64,000 bases of DNA from an uncultured Hyphomicrobiales bacterium (GTDB lineage: Bacteria; Pseudomonadota; Alphaproteobacteria; Rhizobiales; Xanthobacteraceae). The DNA is taken from assembly GCA_903839845.1 (NCBI GenBank), contig CAIMEA010000204.1:1-64000 (forward strand). The letters are read 5' to 3'. Under the pieces are notes generated by a model. That model had not been told where the DNA came from and did no database searches. It saw only the letters and a program-made list of their open reading frames with translations. The position numbers and the translations under genes are program-made. Below, piece after piece: positions 47,301-56,123 of this stretch (its first letter is position 1; each line of letters starts with the position of its first letter).

Positions 47301-47391
47301 AGGTCGCCCCGTAAGATAGACGTGACCAGCGCTTGGATGCGACCTTTGGACGGATGGCTGCCATCGCAAGGGGAGGCTGCTATTTCCCCTA
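47301..47391 (-). ncRNA. Structured 5' leader of tauE copy B (candidate cis-regulatory RNA)
   Basis: AGGGGA-N10-UCCCCU hairpin, GAUGG-cag-CCAUC hairpin, CAUCCAAGCGCUGGUCAC block and GCGACCUAUGGAUGG, as in copy A. Confidence 0.7.
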
Positions 47392-47441
47392 CAATCGGAT
47401 TATACCATCACTCAAGCGAAAACAAACGTGGGGAAGCGCCT

Positions 47442-48197
47442 ATGTCCAACAAGATCGATTTGAATGGCAAATTCGCCGTCGTCACTGGCGGCGCGCAAGG
47501 CATCGGCCGCGCCATCGTCGAGCGCTTTCTCGATTCCGGCGCCACGGTCGCGATCTGGGACCGCGATCTGGATTTCGCGAAAAAGACCGTTGCGGAACTG
47601 GCCAAACGCGGCCGCGTCGAAGCGGTCGCCGTCGATGTCAGCGATTATGCCTCGGTCGAAAAGGCGCGCGACCAGACCGCGACGCTGTTTGGCCGCATCG
47701 ATATTCTCGTCAACAATGCCGGCGTCGCCGGGATGAATACGACGACATGGGAATATCCGGTCGAGGAATGGCGCAAGGTCATGTCGATCAATCTCGACGG
47801 CCCGTTCCACTGCTGCAAAGCCATTGCGCCTGTTATGATCGCGCAGAATTATGGCCGCATCGTCAACATCGCCTCGGTCGCCGGCAAGGAAGGCAATCCG
47901 AACGCGCCGGCTTATTCCGCCTCGAAGGCCGGCGTCATTTCGCTGACCAAGTCGCTGGCCAAGGAAACCGCGAACAAGGACATCTCGGTCAACTGCATCA
48001 CGCCGGCGGCGGCGCGCACCGCGATCTTCGATCAGATGACGCAGACGCATATCGACTTCATGCTGTCGAAAATTCCGCGTGGACGTTTCGTGCTGGTCGA
48101 TGAGATCGCGGCGCTCGCCGCGTTCTGCGCCTCGGCCGATTGTTCGTTCACCACTGGCGCGGCCTTCGACATTTCCGGCGGGCGGGCAACCTATTGA
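47442..48197 (+). CDS. SDR family oxidoreductase (3-oxoacyl-ACP reductase-like)
   Basis: VTGGAQGIGRAIVERF, NNAG, YSASKAGVISLTK. Confidence 0.94.
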   Translation: MSNKIDLNGKFAVVTGGAQGIGRAIVERFLDSGATVAIWDRDLDFAKKTVAELAKRGRVEAVAVDVSDYASVEKARDQTATLFGRIDILVNNAGVAGMNTTTWEYPVEEWRKVMSINLDGPFHCCKAIAPVMIAQNYGRIVNIASVAGKEGNPNAPAYSASKAGVISLTKSLAKETANKDISVNCITPAAARTAIFDQMTQTHIDFMLSKIPRGRFVLVDEIAALAAFCASADCSFTTGAAFDISGGRATY

Positions 48198-49105
48198 CCG
48201 ATCCAGCGCTGCTTCGCCGACAACGCCTGACCGGCATCGCGCTGATGTGCGGCGCGGTCGCGACATTTTCCTGTCTCGACACGACCGGGAAATACCTGAT
48301 CGGGTACATGGACCCGTTGCAGGTGGTGTGGGCGCGCTACTTCGGCGCTTTTCTGCTGGCGCTGGTTTTTCTTAATCCGGTCAATACGCCGGGCATGATG
48401 GTGACGCGCCGGCCGTGGTTGCAGATCGGCCGGTCGGCGCTATTGCTGCTGTCGACCGCGCTCAATTTCTTCGCCTTGCGCTATTTGCAACTCGACGAGG
48501 CGCTGTCGATCCTGTTCGCCACGCCGTTCATCGTTGCGATCATGTCCGGCCCCTTGTTGGGCGAGTGGGTCGGCTGGCGGCGCTGGACCGCGATCGGCGT
48601 CGGCTTCTTCGGCGTGTTGCTGGTGGCGCGTCCAGGCTTTGGTGGAATTCATCCGGCCGCCTTGCTCTCGCTCGGCAGCGCCGTCTGCTATTCGCTCTAT
48701 TCGATCTCGACCCGGTTTCTGGCGCGCACCGATTCGAGCGAGACGACATTGTTCTATACAAATCTGGTCGGCGCGCTGGCGATGCTGCCCATCGTCGCGT
48801 TTGTCTGGACCACGCCGACGAGCCTCTTTGTCATCGTGCTGATGGTGCTGATCGGCGCTTTCGGCAGTTTCGGCCATTATCTGTTGATCCGTGGCCACCG
48901 GCTGGCGCCCGCGTCGACCCTGGCGCCATTCATCTATACCCAGATGGTGTGGACCTCGACCCTGGGCTTCCTGACCTTTGGCGACGTCCCGCACTATTGG
49001 ACCGTGGTGGGCGGGCTGATCGTGGTGGCCTCGGGCCTCTATCTTCTCAACCGCGAGCGCAAAACCGGCACAGCGGTGACTGGCGGCGGCGTCATTCCGG
49101 AATAA
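48194..49105 (+). CDS. DMT/EamA family transporter
   Basis: Ten-TM EamA pattern; TTG start overlapping upstream TGA (TTGA) inferred. Confidence 0.87.
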   Translation: MTDPALLRRQRLTGIALMCGAVATFSCLDTTGKYLIGYMDPLQVVWARYFGAFLLALVFLNPVNTPGMMVTRRPWLQIGRSALLLLSTALNFFALRYLQLDEALSILFATPFIVAIMSGPLLGEWVGWRRWTAIGVGFFGVLLVARPGFGGIHPAALLSLGSAVCYSLYSISTRFLARTDSSETTLFYTNLVGALAMLPIVAFVWTTPTSLFVIVLMVLIGAFGSFGHYLLIRGHRLAPASTLAPFIYTQMVWTSTLGFLTFGDVPHYWTVVGGLIVVASGLYLLNRERKTGTAVTGGGVIPE

Positions 49106-49322
49106 TTTCATGATCCTGAAAGGATGCCGGAATTCCAGTGCCGGGATCATAGCTGATACCGATACGCGGCAGTTGCAGGCGTGCATTCATCGGCGCTAAG
49201 TTCCTGGCCGAACGCATGATCCCGAGCCCAGTCCCGAGCCAAATCCTGCGCCACGGGAACCTGTTTCGGACTAGGATCATGCTCAATCCGTCACGTTGAT
49301 TTCGACCCTTCGAGGATAATTC

Positions 49323-50357
49323 ATGTCGACAGCAAAAGATCGGGCGCCGGGGCCTGCCGGTTCCGGTTTGAACGACGATATCGGCGAGGAAAAGCGTCTG
49401 GCCCTGTACCGGTCGCAGGTGCGCCTGCGCGACGCCGAGCAGCGCGCCTTCGACCTGTTCCTGCAAAACCTGGTGAAGGGCACCAGCCATTTGTCGCTCG
49501 GTCAGGAAGCCATCGCCGCCGGTTTCGCCGAAGCGATGGTCAAGGGAGATCTGTCGTTCTGCACCTATCGTGGGCACGCGCACACTTTGGCGCGCGGCGT
49601 GCCGGTCGAGAAGGTGCTGGGCGAGCTGATGCAGAAGGACAACGGCCTGATGCGCGGCAAAGGCGGCTCGATGCATCTGACCTCCGAAAAGCACGGGGTG
49701 ATGGGCTCTTATGCCATCATCGGCGCGCATCTGCCGATCGCCTGCGGCGCCGCCTGGCGCGCGCAATATCGCGGCGACAAGGACGTGTCGGTCTGCTTCT
49801 TCGGCGACGGCACCACCAATATCGGCGCGTTCCACGAGGCGCTGAACTTCGCCGCGGTATGGAAGTTGCCGGTCGTGTTCGTCTGCGAAAACAATCTCTA
49901 CATGGAATACACGCCGATCAAGGACGTGATCCCGATCCCGCAGCCGGCCGCGGATCGCGCCTCGGCCTACGGCCTGGAGCGCATCCTGATCGACGGCAAC
50001 GACGCCGACATCGTCTATCGCACCGCGCAGAAGGCTTTTGCCCGCGCGCGGGCCGGCGAAGGTCCGTCGCTGATCGAATGTCTCACTTATCGTCACTCAG
50101 GCCATTCGCGCGCCGACCCGGCCAAGTATCGCCCCGAGGGCGAACTGGAAGAGTGGAAAAAGCACGATCCTGTCAAGCTCTACCGCGAACGGCTCAAGCA
50201 GTTCGGCGTCAGCGACGCGCAGATCGCCGAGATCGACGCCTCCGTCCGCAAGGAAGTCGACGACGCTACCGAAGCCTGCAAAGCCGCGCCGAGCCCGCCG
50301 CTCGATATCATCACCACCGATGTCTATGCCGATGGCGGCTGGGCGTGGCGAAATTAG
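49323..50357 (+). CDS. Thiamine-PP-dependent dehydrogenase E1 component alpha subunit (pyruvate/acetoin type)
   Basis: RGHAHTLARGVPVEKVLGELMQKDNGLMRGKGGSMHL; FFGDGTTNIGAFHEALNFAAVWKLPVVFVCENN. Confidence 0.94.
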   Translation: MSTAKDRAPGPAGSGLNDDIGEEKRLALYRSQVRLRDAEQRAFDLFLQNLVKGTSHLSLGQEAIAAGFAEAMVKGDLSFCTYRGHAHTLARGVPVEKVLGELMQKDNGLMRGKGGSMHLTSEKHGVMGSYAIIGAHLPIACGAAWRAQYRGDKDVSVCFFGDGTTNIGAFHEALNFAAVWKLPVVFVCENNLYMEYTPIKDVIPIPQPAADRASAYGLERILIDGNDADIVYRTAQKAFARARAGEGPSLIECLTYRHSGHSRADPAKYRPEGELEEWKKHDPVKLYRERLKQFGVSDAQIAEIDASVRKEVDDATEACKAAPSPPLDIITTDVYADGGWAWRN

Positions 50358-50416
50358 CGATGGTGAATTGAACGCAACGGCCCTCGAATTGTCGACAGTG
50401 ATTGTGAGAAATTGAC

Positions 50417-51397
50417 ATGGCAGAAATCAGCTATCGCGACGCGGTAACCCGCGGCATCGCGCAGGAAATGGCGCGCGACCCCGACGTCGTGTTTCTCGGC
50501 GAGGACGTCGCCAAGCCGGGCGGCTGCTTCAAGGCGACGGTCGGCCTCTACGAACAGTTCGGTGGGGTGCGCGTGCGCGACACGCCGATCTCCGAGCAGG
50601 CGATCCTCGGCGCCGCGATGGGCGCGGCGATGACCGGCCTGAAGCCGATTGCCGAAATCATGTTCTCGGATTTCATCGCGGTGTGTTTCGACTACATCGC
50701 CAATGAATTCCCGAAAGCGCGCTATATGTCGAATGGGCAGACCAAATGCCCGCTGGTGGTACGCACCGCCAACGGCGCCGGCTCCCGTTTCGGCGCGCAA
50801 CATTCCCAGTCGGTCGAGAACTGGTGCATGATGATCCCCGGCCTCAAGGTCGTGGCGCCGTCGTCGCCGATCGATGTCGTCGGACTGATGGCCGCCGCGG
50901 TGCGTGATCCCGATCCGGTGATCTTTTTCGAGCACAAGTCGTTGTACAATTCGAAGGGCGAAGTGCCCGACGGCGAAATTCTCGACACACTGGGTACCGC
51001 CAAGATATTGCGTCCCGGCAAGGACTGCACCATCGTCGCGCTGGCTTTGATGGTGCCGCGCGCGCTGGAAGCGGCCGAGCGTCTGCGCATCGACCACGGC
51101 ATCGACTGCGAAGTCATCGATGTGCGCTCGCTGGTGCCGCTCGACACCAAGACTATCCTGGCTTCGGTTGCCAAGACGCATCGCCTGTTCACCGTTGAGG
51201 AAAATCCGCGTCTGTGCGGCTGGGGCGCCGAAATCGTGTCCATCGTCGCCGACGAAGCATTCTACGACCTCGATGGCCCGCCGGTGCGCATCACCACGCC
51301 GCATATTCCATTGCCGGCCGCCGACATTATGGAAGACGTCGTGCTGCCGACACCGCAGCGCATCATGGAAACGATCCGTCGGTCGCTCGGAAGTTAA
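50417..51397 (+). CDS. 2-oxoacid dehydrogenase E1 component beta subunit
   Basis: VVFLGEDVAKPGGCFKATVGLYEQFGGVRVRDTPISEQAILGAAMGAAMTGLKPIAEIMFSDF. Confidence 0.94.
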   Translation: MAEISYRDAVTRGIAQEMARDPDVVFLGEDVAKPGGCFKATVGLYEQFGGVRVRDTPISEQAILGAAMGAAMTGLKPIAEIMFSDFIAVCFDYIANEFPKARYMSNGQTKCPLVVRTANGAGSRFGAQHSQSVENWCMMIPGLKVVAPSSPIDVVGLMAAAVRDPDPVIFFEHKSLYNSKGEVPDGEILDTLGTAKILRPGKDCTIVALALMVPRALEAAERLRIDHGIDCEVIDVRSLVPLDTKTILASVAKTHRLFTVEENPRLCGWGAEIVSIVADEAFYDLDGPPVRITTPHIPLPAADIMEDVVLPTPQRIMETIRRSLGS

Positions 51398-51417
51398 TTT
51401 AGGTAAGGATTCGCGCC

Positions 51418-52869
51418 ATGTACGACAATCTTCTCGCCAACGTCCCGACCGACCTGTGGATCGGCGGCAAATGGAAAAAGGCGTCCGACGGCGGCCGTTT
51501 CGACGTCATCGATCCGGCGACCGAGAAGACCATCGCCTCGGTGGCCAGCGCCACCGTCGAAGATGCCAAGGCTGCGATCGACGCCGCCGATGCCGCGTTT
51601 CCGGCCTGGGCCGCGAAGAAGCCGCGCGAGCGCGCCGAAATTCTGCGCAAGGCCTTCGAGATCATCATGCGCGACGCCGAGCGCTTCGCCAAGATCATCA
51701 CGCTGGAAAACGGCAAGTCGCTCACCGACTCGCGTGGTGAGATCGCTTACGCCGCCGAATTCTTCCGCTGGTACGCCGAGGAAGCCGTGCGCAATGTCGG
51801 ACAGGTGTCGATAGCGCCGGCCTCGGGCGCGCGCATCGTCGCGCAGCAGAAGCCGGCCGGCATCGCCGTCCTGGTGACGCCATGGAACTTCCCGGCCGCG
51901 ATGGCGACCCGCAAGATCGGCCCGGCGCTCGCCGCCGGCTGCCCGGTCGTGCTCAAGCCGGCGTCGGATACGCCGCTGACCATGCTGGCGCTGATGCAGG
52001 CCCTGGAAGAAGCCGGCGTGCCGCCCGGCGTCGTCAACGTCATTCCGTCACGCTCGTCCGGCAAGGTCGTCTCGGCCATGCTGCATGACATGCGCGTGCG
52101 CGTCGTCTCCTTCACCGGTTCGACCGAAGTCGGCCGCAAGCTGCTGCACGAAGCGGCCGACAACATCGTCAAGCCGGCCATGGAACTGGGCGGCAACGCG
52201 CCGTTCATCGTGTTCGAGGATGCCGACATCGACGCGGCCATCGAAGGCGCCATGGTCGCCAAGATGCGCAACATGGGCGAGGCCTGCACCGCGGCGAACC
52301 GCTTCTACGTGCACGAGAAGGTGCATGACGAATTCGCCAAAAAGCTCACCGACAAGATGGCGGCGTTGAAGGTCGGTAATGGACTCGACGACGGCGTTGC
52401 CGTCGGTCCGCTGGTCAATGCCGAGGGCCGCGACAAGGTGATCGAGCTGGTCGATGACGCCGTGGCCAAGGGCGCCAAGGTGTTGACCGGCGGCAAGGCA
52501 CCGGGTGGCGTCGGCTTCTTCTATCCGGCCACCGTCATTACCAATGTTCCCGATAACGCCAATATGCTGCGCGAGGAAATCTTCGGGCCGGTGGCCTCGA
52601 TCCAGACCTTCAAGGCCGAAGACGAAGTCATCAAGCGGGCCAACGACACCGAATACGGCCTGGTCGCTTATCTTTACACCAAGGATATGTCACGCGGCCT
52701 GCGCGTCTCGGAGAAGCTCGACTTCGGCATGATCGGTCTGAACCGTGGCCTGGTTTCGGACCCGGCGGCGCCGTTCGGCGGCACCAAGCAGTCCGGCCTC
52801 GGCCGCGAAGGCGGCCAGGAAGGCATGAAGGAATTTCTCGAGATGCAGTACGTCTCGACGAATTGGTAG
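51418..52869 (+). CDS. NAD-dependent succinate-semialdehyde dehydrogenase-like ALDH
   Basis: TPWNFPAAMATRKIGPALAAGCPVVLKPASDTPLT, MELGGNAPFIVFEDADIDAAIEGAM, GEACTAANRFYV. Confidence 0.94.
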   Translation: MYDNLLANVPTDLWIGGKWKKASDGGRFDVIDPATEKTIASVASATVEDAKAAIDAADAAFPAWAAKKPRERAEILRKAFEIIMRDAERFAKIITLENGKSLTDSRGEIAYAAEFFRWYAEEAVRNVGQVSIAPASGARIVAQQKPAGIAVLVTPWNFPAAMATRKIGPALAAGCPVVLKPASDTPLTMLALMQALEEAGVPPGVVNVIPSRSSGKVVSAMLHDMRVRVVSFTGSTEVGRKLLHEAADNIVKPAMELGGNAPFIVFEDADIDAAIEGAMVAKMRNMGEACTAANRFYVHEKVHDEFAKKLTDKMAALKVGNGLDDGVAVGPLVNAEGRDKVIELVDDAVAKGAKVLTGGKAPGGVGFFYPATVITNVPDNANMLREEIFGPVASIQTFKAEDEVIKRANDTEYGLVAYLYTKDMSRGLRVSEKLDFGMIGLNRGLVSDPAAPFGGTKQSGLGREGGQEGMKEFLEMQYVSTNW

Positions 52870-52872
52870 TTT

Positions 52873-52934
52873 GTCGTCCCCGCGCATAGCCGTCCAAAGG
52901 ACGGCGTTCTTCGAACGCCTATGGCGGGGACGAC
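52873..52934. repeat. Cloverleaf-like palindromic element (GTCGTCCCCGC family)
   Basis: GTCGTCCCCGC/GCGGGGACGAC arms enclosing CCGTCCaaaGGACGG and CGTTCttcGAACG. Confidence 0.85.
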
Positions 52935-52966
52935 CGCTAAAAGATCTCGCGAATGGGAAGTGATCA

Positions 52967-54289
52967 ATGGATGTCCTGATGCCGCAACTCGGCGAAACCG
53001 TCGCCGAAGGCAAAATCGTCAAGTGGTTCGTCAAGCCCGGCGACGCCATCAAGCCGGGTGACAACCTGTTCGAGATCGAGACCGACAAGACATCGATGGA
53101 AGTGCCGGCGACTTTCGGCGGCACGCTCAGCGACATTCATTTCAGTGTTGGCGAAACCGCGAAAGTAGGCGCTTCGGTCGCGACGATTGCGGTCGCGGGC
53201 GAAAGCGCCGCGCCGAAGGCTGCGCCGGCCGCGACGCCGGTGCCGATCGCGCCGCATACGCCGCCGGTGACGCCAGCCCAGATCGGCGCCCACGTTCCGG
53301 TCGCCGCGGTGGCCTCGGCGCCGATTAAAATGGATATGTACAACGAAGTCCGCTCGCCGGCGCGCAACTTCGGTCCCGCGAAATTATCGAGCGGCACGTT
53401 CATAACCCCACTCGCACGCCGCCTGGCGTCGGAACGCGGCATCGATATCTCACGCGTCGCAGGCTCCGGCCCGCATGGCCGCATCGTTGCCGGCGACATC
53501 GAGAAAGCACAGCCCGCTTCGAGCGGCGGCGTTATGGTGACCGGCGCCAGCTTCGCGCAGGTCAAGGCGCTCTATGACGGCGTGGATCATGTCGAAGTGC
53601 CGCTCGACGGCATGCGCGCAACCATCGCCAAACGGCTGGTCGAAGCCAAGCAGACCATTCCGCATTTCTATCTGACCGCCGATATCGAGATCGGCCGGCT
53701 GATGGCGATGCGCGAAGAGGCCAACATGGCCGCGCCGAAAGACCGCGATGGCAATGCCGCGTTCAAGCTTTCGCTCAACGATTTCATCATCAAGGCCTGG
53801 GCGGCTGCGTTGCAGCGCATCCCGGCGGCCAATGCCGTGTGGGCCGGCGACCGAATTCTGCGTTTCACGCATTCCGATATCGGCATCGCCGTGGCGCTCG
53901 ACGGCGGCCTGATCACGCCGGTTATTCGCAATGCCGAGCAAAAATCGCTCACCGCGATCTCGGTTGAGATTCGCGATCTGGCCGAGCGCGCTCGCGCCAA
54001 AAAGCTGAAAGCCAATGAGTATCAGGGCGGCGCGTCAGCCATATCCAACCTCGGCATGTACGGGGTACGCGAATTCTCCGCCATTATCAATCCGCCGCAC
54101 GCGACGATCCTCGCCGTCGGCGCTTCGCGCCGTGCGCCGGTCGAAGCCGAGGACGGCGGCGTCAAATTCGTCAGCGTCATGACCGCCACTCTGTCCTGCG
54201 ACCATCGCGTCGTCGATGGCGCGCTCGGCGCCGAACTGCTGGCGGCATTCAAGAATTTTTGCGAAAGCCCGGTCACCGCTTTGATCTGA
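52967..54289 (+). CDS. Dihydrolipoamide acyltransferase (E2) of 2-oxoacid dehydrogenase complex
   Basis: Lipoyl domain ETDKTSMEVPA, peripheral-subunit-binding ITPLARRLASERGIDISRVAGSGPHGRIVAGDIE, catalytic LSCDHRVVDGA. Confidence 0.94.
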   Translation: MDVLMPQLGETVAEGKIVKWFVKPGDAIKPGDNLFEIETDKTSMEVPATFGGTLSDIHFSVGETAKVGASVATIAVAGESAAPKAAPAATPVPIAPHTPPVTPAQIGAHVPVAAVASAPIKMDMYNEVRSPARNFGPAKLSSGTFITPLARRLASERGIDISRVAGSGPHGRIVAGDIEKAQPASSGGVMVTGASFAQVKALYDGVDHVEVPLDGMRATIAKRLVEAKQTIPHFYLTADIEIGRLMAMREEANMAAPKDRDGNAAFKLSLNDFIIKAWAAALQRIPAANAVWAGDRILRFTHSDIGIAVALDGGLITPVIRNAEQKSLTAISVEIRDLAERARAKKLKANEYQGGASAISNLGMYGVREFSAIINPPHATILAVGASRRAPVEAEDGGVKFVSVMTATLSCDHRVVDGALGAELLAAFKNFCESPVTALI

Positions 54290-54330
54290 CGCATGCTAAG
54301 GTCGCGCGCGGAACCTGATGGAGTTGAACG

Positions 54331-55305
54331 ATGGCGGGCGACAAGCGTGACGTGCTCCTGATCGGCGCGCGCAAGCCGGTTCTGGTCAAGGGACTGGAAT
54401 CAAAGGTAAACCTTCACTATCTCCTCGAAGCGAAGGACAAGGACGCCTTCATCAGGGAGGTTGGCCCGAAAATCAGCGCGATGGCCGTTGCCTATACCAG
54501 CAACAAGGTCGACGGCGATTTCATGAGCCGCTTCCCCAAACTGGAGCAGATTTCCAGCTTCGGCGTCGGCTATGACCACATCGACGCCAAATGGGCCGGG
54601 GCCCACGGCATCGTCGTCACCAACACGCCGGACGTGCTCAACGAGGAAGTCGCCGACACTGCGCTCGGACTTCTGCTCTGCACCGTGCGCGAATTTCCGC
54701 AGGGCGACCGCTACGTCCGTGCCGGCAAATGGCCGCAGGCGCAGTACCCGCTCGCGAAAGCAACCTTGCGCGACCGCACCGTCGGCATGGTCGGCATGGG
54801 GCGCATCGGCAAGGCCATCGCCCGGCGCCTGGAAGCCTTCGGCGTGCCGGTCGTCTATCATTCGCGCAATCCGCAGGACGTAACTTACAAATATTATCCC
54901 AAGCTCATCGATATGGCGCGCGATGTCGATACCTTGATGATCATCGTGCCGGGCGGTCCGGCCACACAGAACCTCGTCAATGCCGAAGTGCTCAAGGCGC
55001 TCGGGCCGCGCGGCATCGTCATCAACATGGCGCGCGGCTCGGTCGTCGACGAGCCGGCTTTGATCGAAGCGCTCAAGAACAAGACCATTTATTCCGCCGG
55101 TCTCGATGTCTTTGCCAAGGAGCCCGAGGTTCCGAAGGAACTGCTCGAGATGGATCATGTCGTTCTGCTGCCGCATCTCGGCTCGTCGACCGAGGTGACG
55201 CGCGCGGCGATGGATCAGTTGCTGGTCGACAACATCCTGGCTTGGCTGGCCGGCAAGCCGCCGCTGACGCCGGTGCCGGAAACGCCGTACCCGCCGAAGC
55301 GGTGA
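54331..55305 (+). CDS. D-isomer-specific 2-hydroxyacid dehydrogenase
   Basis: TVGMVGMGRIGKAIARRLEAFGVPVVYHSR; INMARGSVVDEPALIEAL; LLPHLGSSTEVTRAAM. Confidence 0.93.
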   Translation: MAGDKRDVLLIGARKPVLVKGLESKVNLHYLLEAKDKDAFIREVGPKISAMAVAYTSNKVDGDFMSRFPKLEQISSFGVGYDHIDAKWAGAHGIVVTNTPDVLNEEVADTALGLLLCTVREFPQGDRYVRAGKWPQAQYPLAKATLRDRTVGMVGMGRIGKAIARRLEAFGVPVVYHSRNPQDVTYKYYPKLIDMARDVDTLMIIVPGGPATQNLVNAEVLKALGPRGIVINMARGSVVDEPALIEALKNKTIYSAGLDVFAKEPEVPKELLEMDHVVLLPHLGSSTEVTRAAMDQLLVDNILAWLAGKPPLTPVPETPYPPKR

Positions 55306-55310
55306 TCCAC

Positions 55311-55988
55311 ATGGTTCGCATCACGATAGGGCTCGCCGCGTTTTGCTTCGCTTCGGTCGCGCTGGCGCAGACCGCGACGCTCGGCGATTCGGCCAAAGGC
55401 CTGCTCGGCTCCTGGGAATTCTCCAACGCCGACCGCGACAAGGTCTGTACCGCGACTTTCAAGACCGATCCAACGCCGGTCGGTTTCAAGGTCGAGTTCG
55501 ACGGCAATTGTGGCAATCTGTTTCCCCTTGTGCTGCGCGTCGCCGGCTGGAAATTTCCGGACAACGACAACCTGTTCCTGCTCGACTCCGACGGCAGGGC
55601 GCTGGTGGAATTCAGCGAAGTCGAGACCGGGATGTATGAGGCGCCGACTCCCGGCGTCGGTGTTCTGTTCCTGCAGGCGGCCGCTGCCGGTCCGGCGCCG
55701 AAGCCGCCGGAGCAGGTCGCCGGCACCTGGGCGATCACGCGCGGTGGCAAGACCGTCTGCACGCTGGCGCTGGCCAGCACGGTCTTGCGCGACGGTTTCA
55801 CGCTGACCACGCAGCCGGGCTGCGACGCCGAGTTCGCGCGGCTCAATGTCACGCAATGGCGGCTCGATCGCGGTGAATTGCTGCTGGTGCCGGCGCGCGG
55901 CAATCCGTGGCGATTCGAGGAAGCCGACGGCGGCAACTGGCGCCGTGTGCCGGAAAGCGCCGTCGAGACGTTGCTGGTGCGGCAGTAA
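55311..55988 (+). CDS. Secreted AprI/Inh-type inhibitor-like protein with two tandem domains
   Basis: Signal peptide FCFASVALAQ; repeats LLGSWEFSNADRDKVCTATF... and VAGTWAITRGGKTVCTLAL...GCDAEFARLNVTQW. Confidence 0.75.
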   Translation: MVRITIGLAAFCFASVALAQTATLGDSAKGLLGSWEFSNADRDKVCTATFKTDPTPVGFKVEFDGNCGNLFPLVLRVAGWKFPDNDNLFLLDSDGRALVEFSEVETGMYEAPTPGVGVLFLQAAAAGPAPKPPEQVAGTWAITRGGKTVCTLALASTVLRDGFTLTTQPGCDAEFARLNVTQWRLDRGELLLVPARGNPWRFEEADGGNWRRVPESAVETLLVRQ

Positions 55989-55994
55989 TATTTC

Positions 55995-56118
55995 TTGTCC
56001 CGGACGCGGAGCAGCGCATTTGCGATGCACCGCAGATCCGGGACCGTCCCAGAATCGGAATTTGTAAAGGTCCCGGTTCTGCAGCGCGCCATTTCATGCC
56101 GCGCTGCGCCCGGGACAA
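55995..56118. repeat. Long palindromic element between convergent genes
   Basis: TTGTCCCGG...CCGGGACAA outer arms with internal GGTCCCGG/CCGGGACC and GCAGCGC-rich sub-repeats. Confidence 0.8.
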
Positions 56119-56123
56119 GGACA

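Noticed and set aside
46314-48197. 627-aa plus-strand ORF spanning the tauE region
   Set aside because: Only the C-terminal 251 aa (SDR, start 47442) is real; the upstream part is antisense to tauE genes and their leaders
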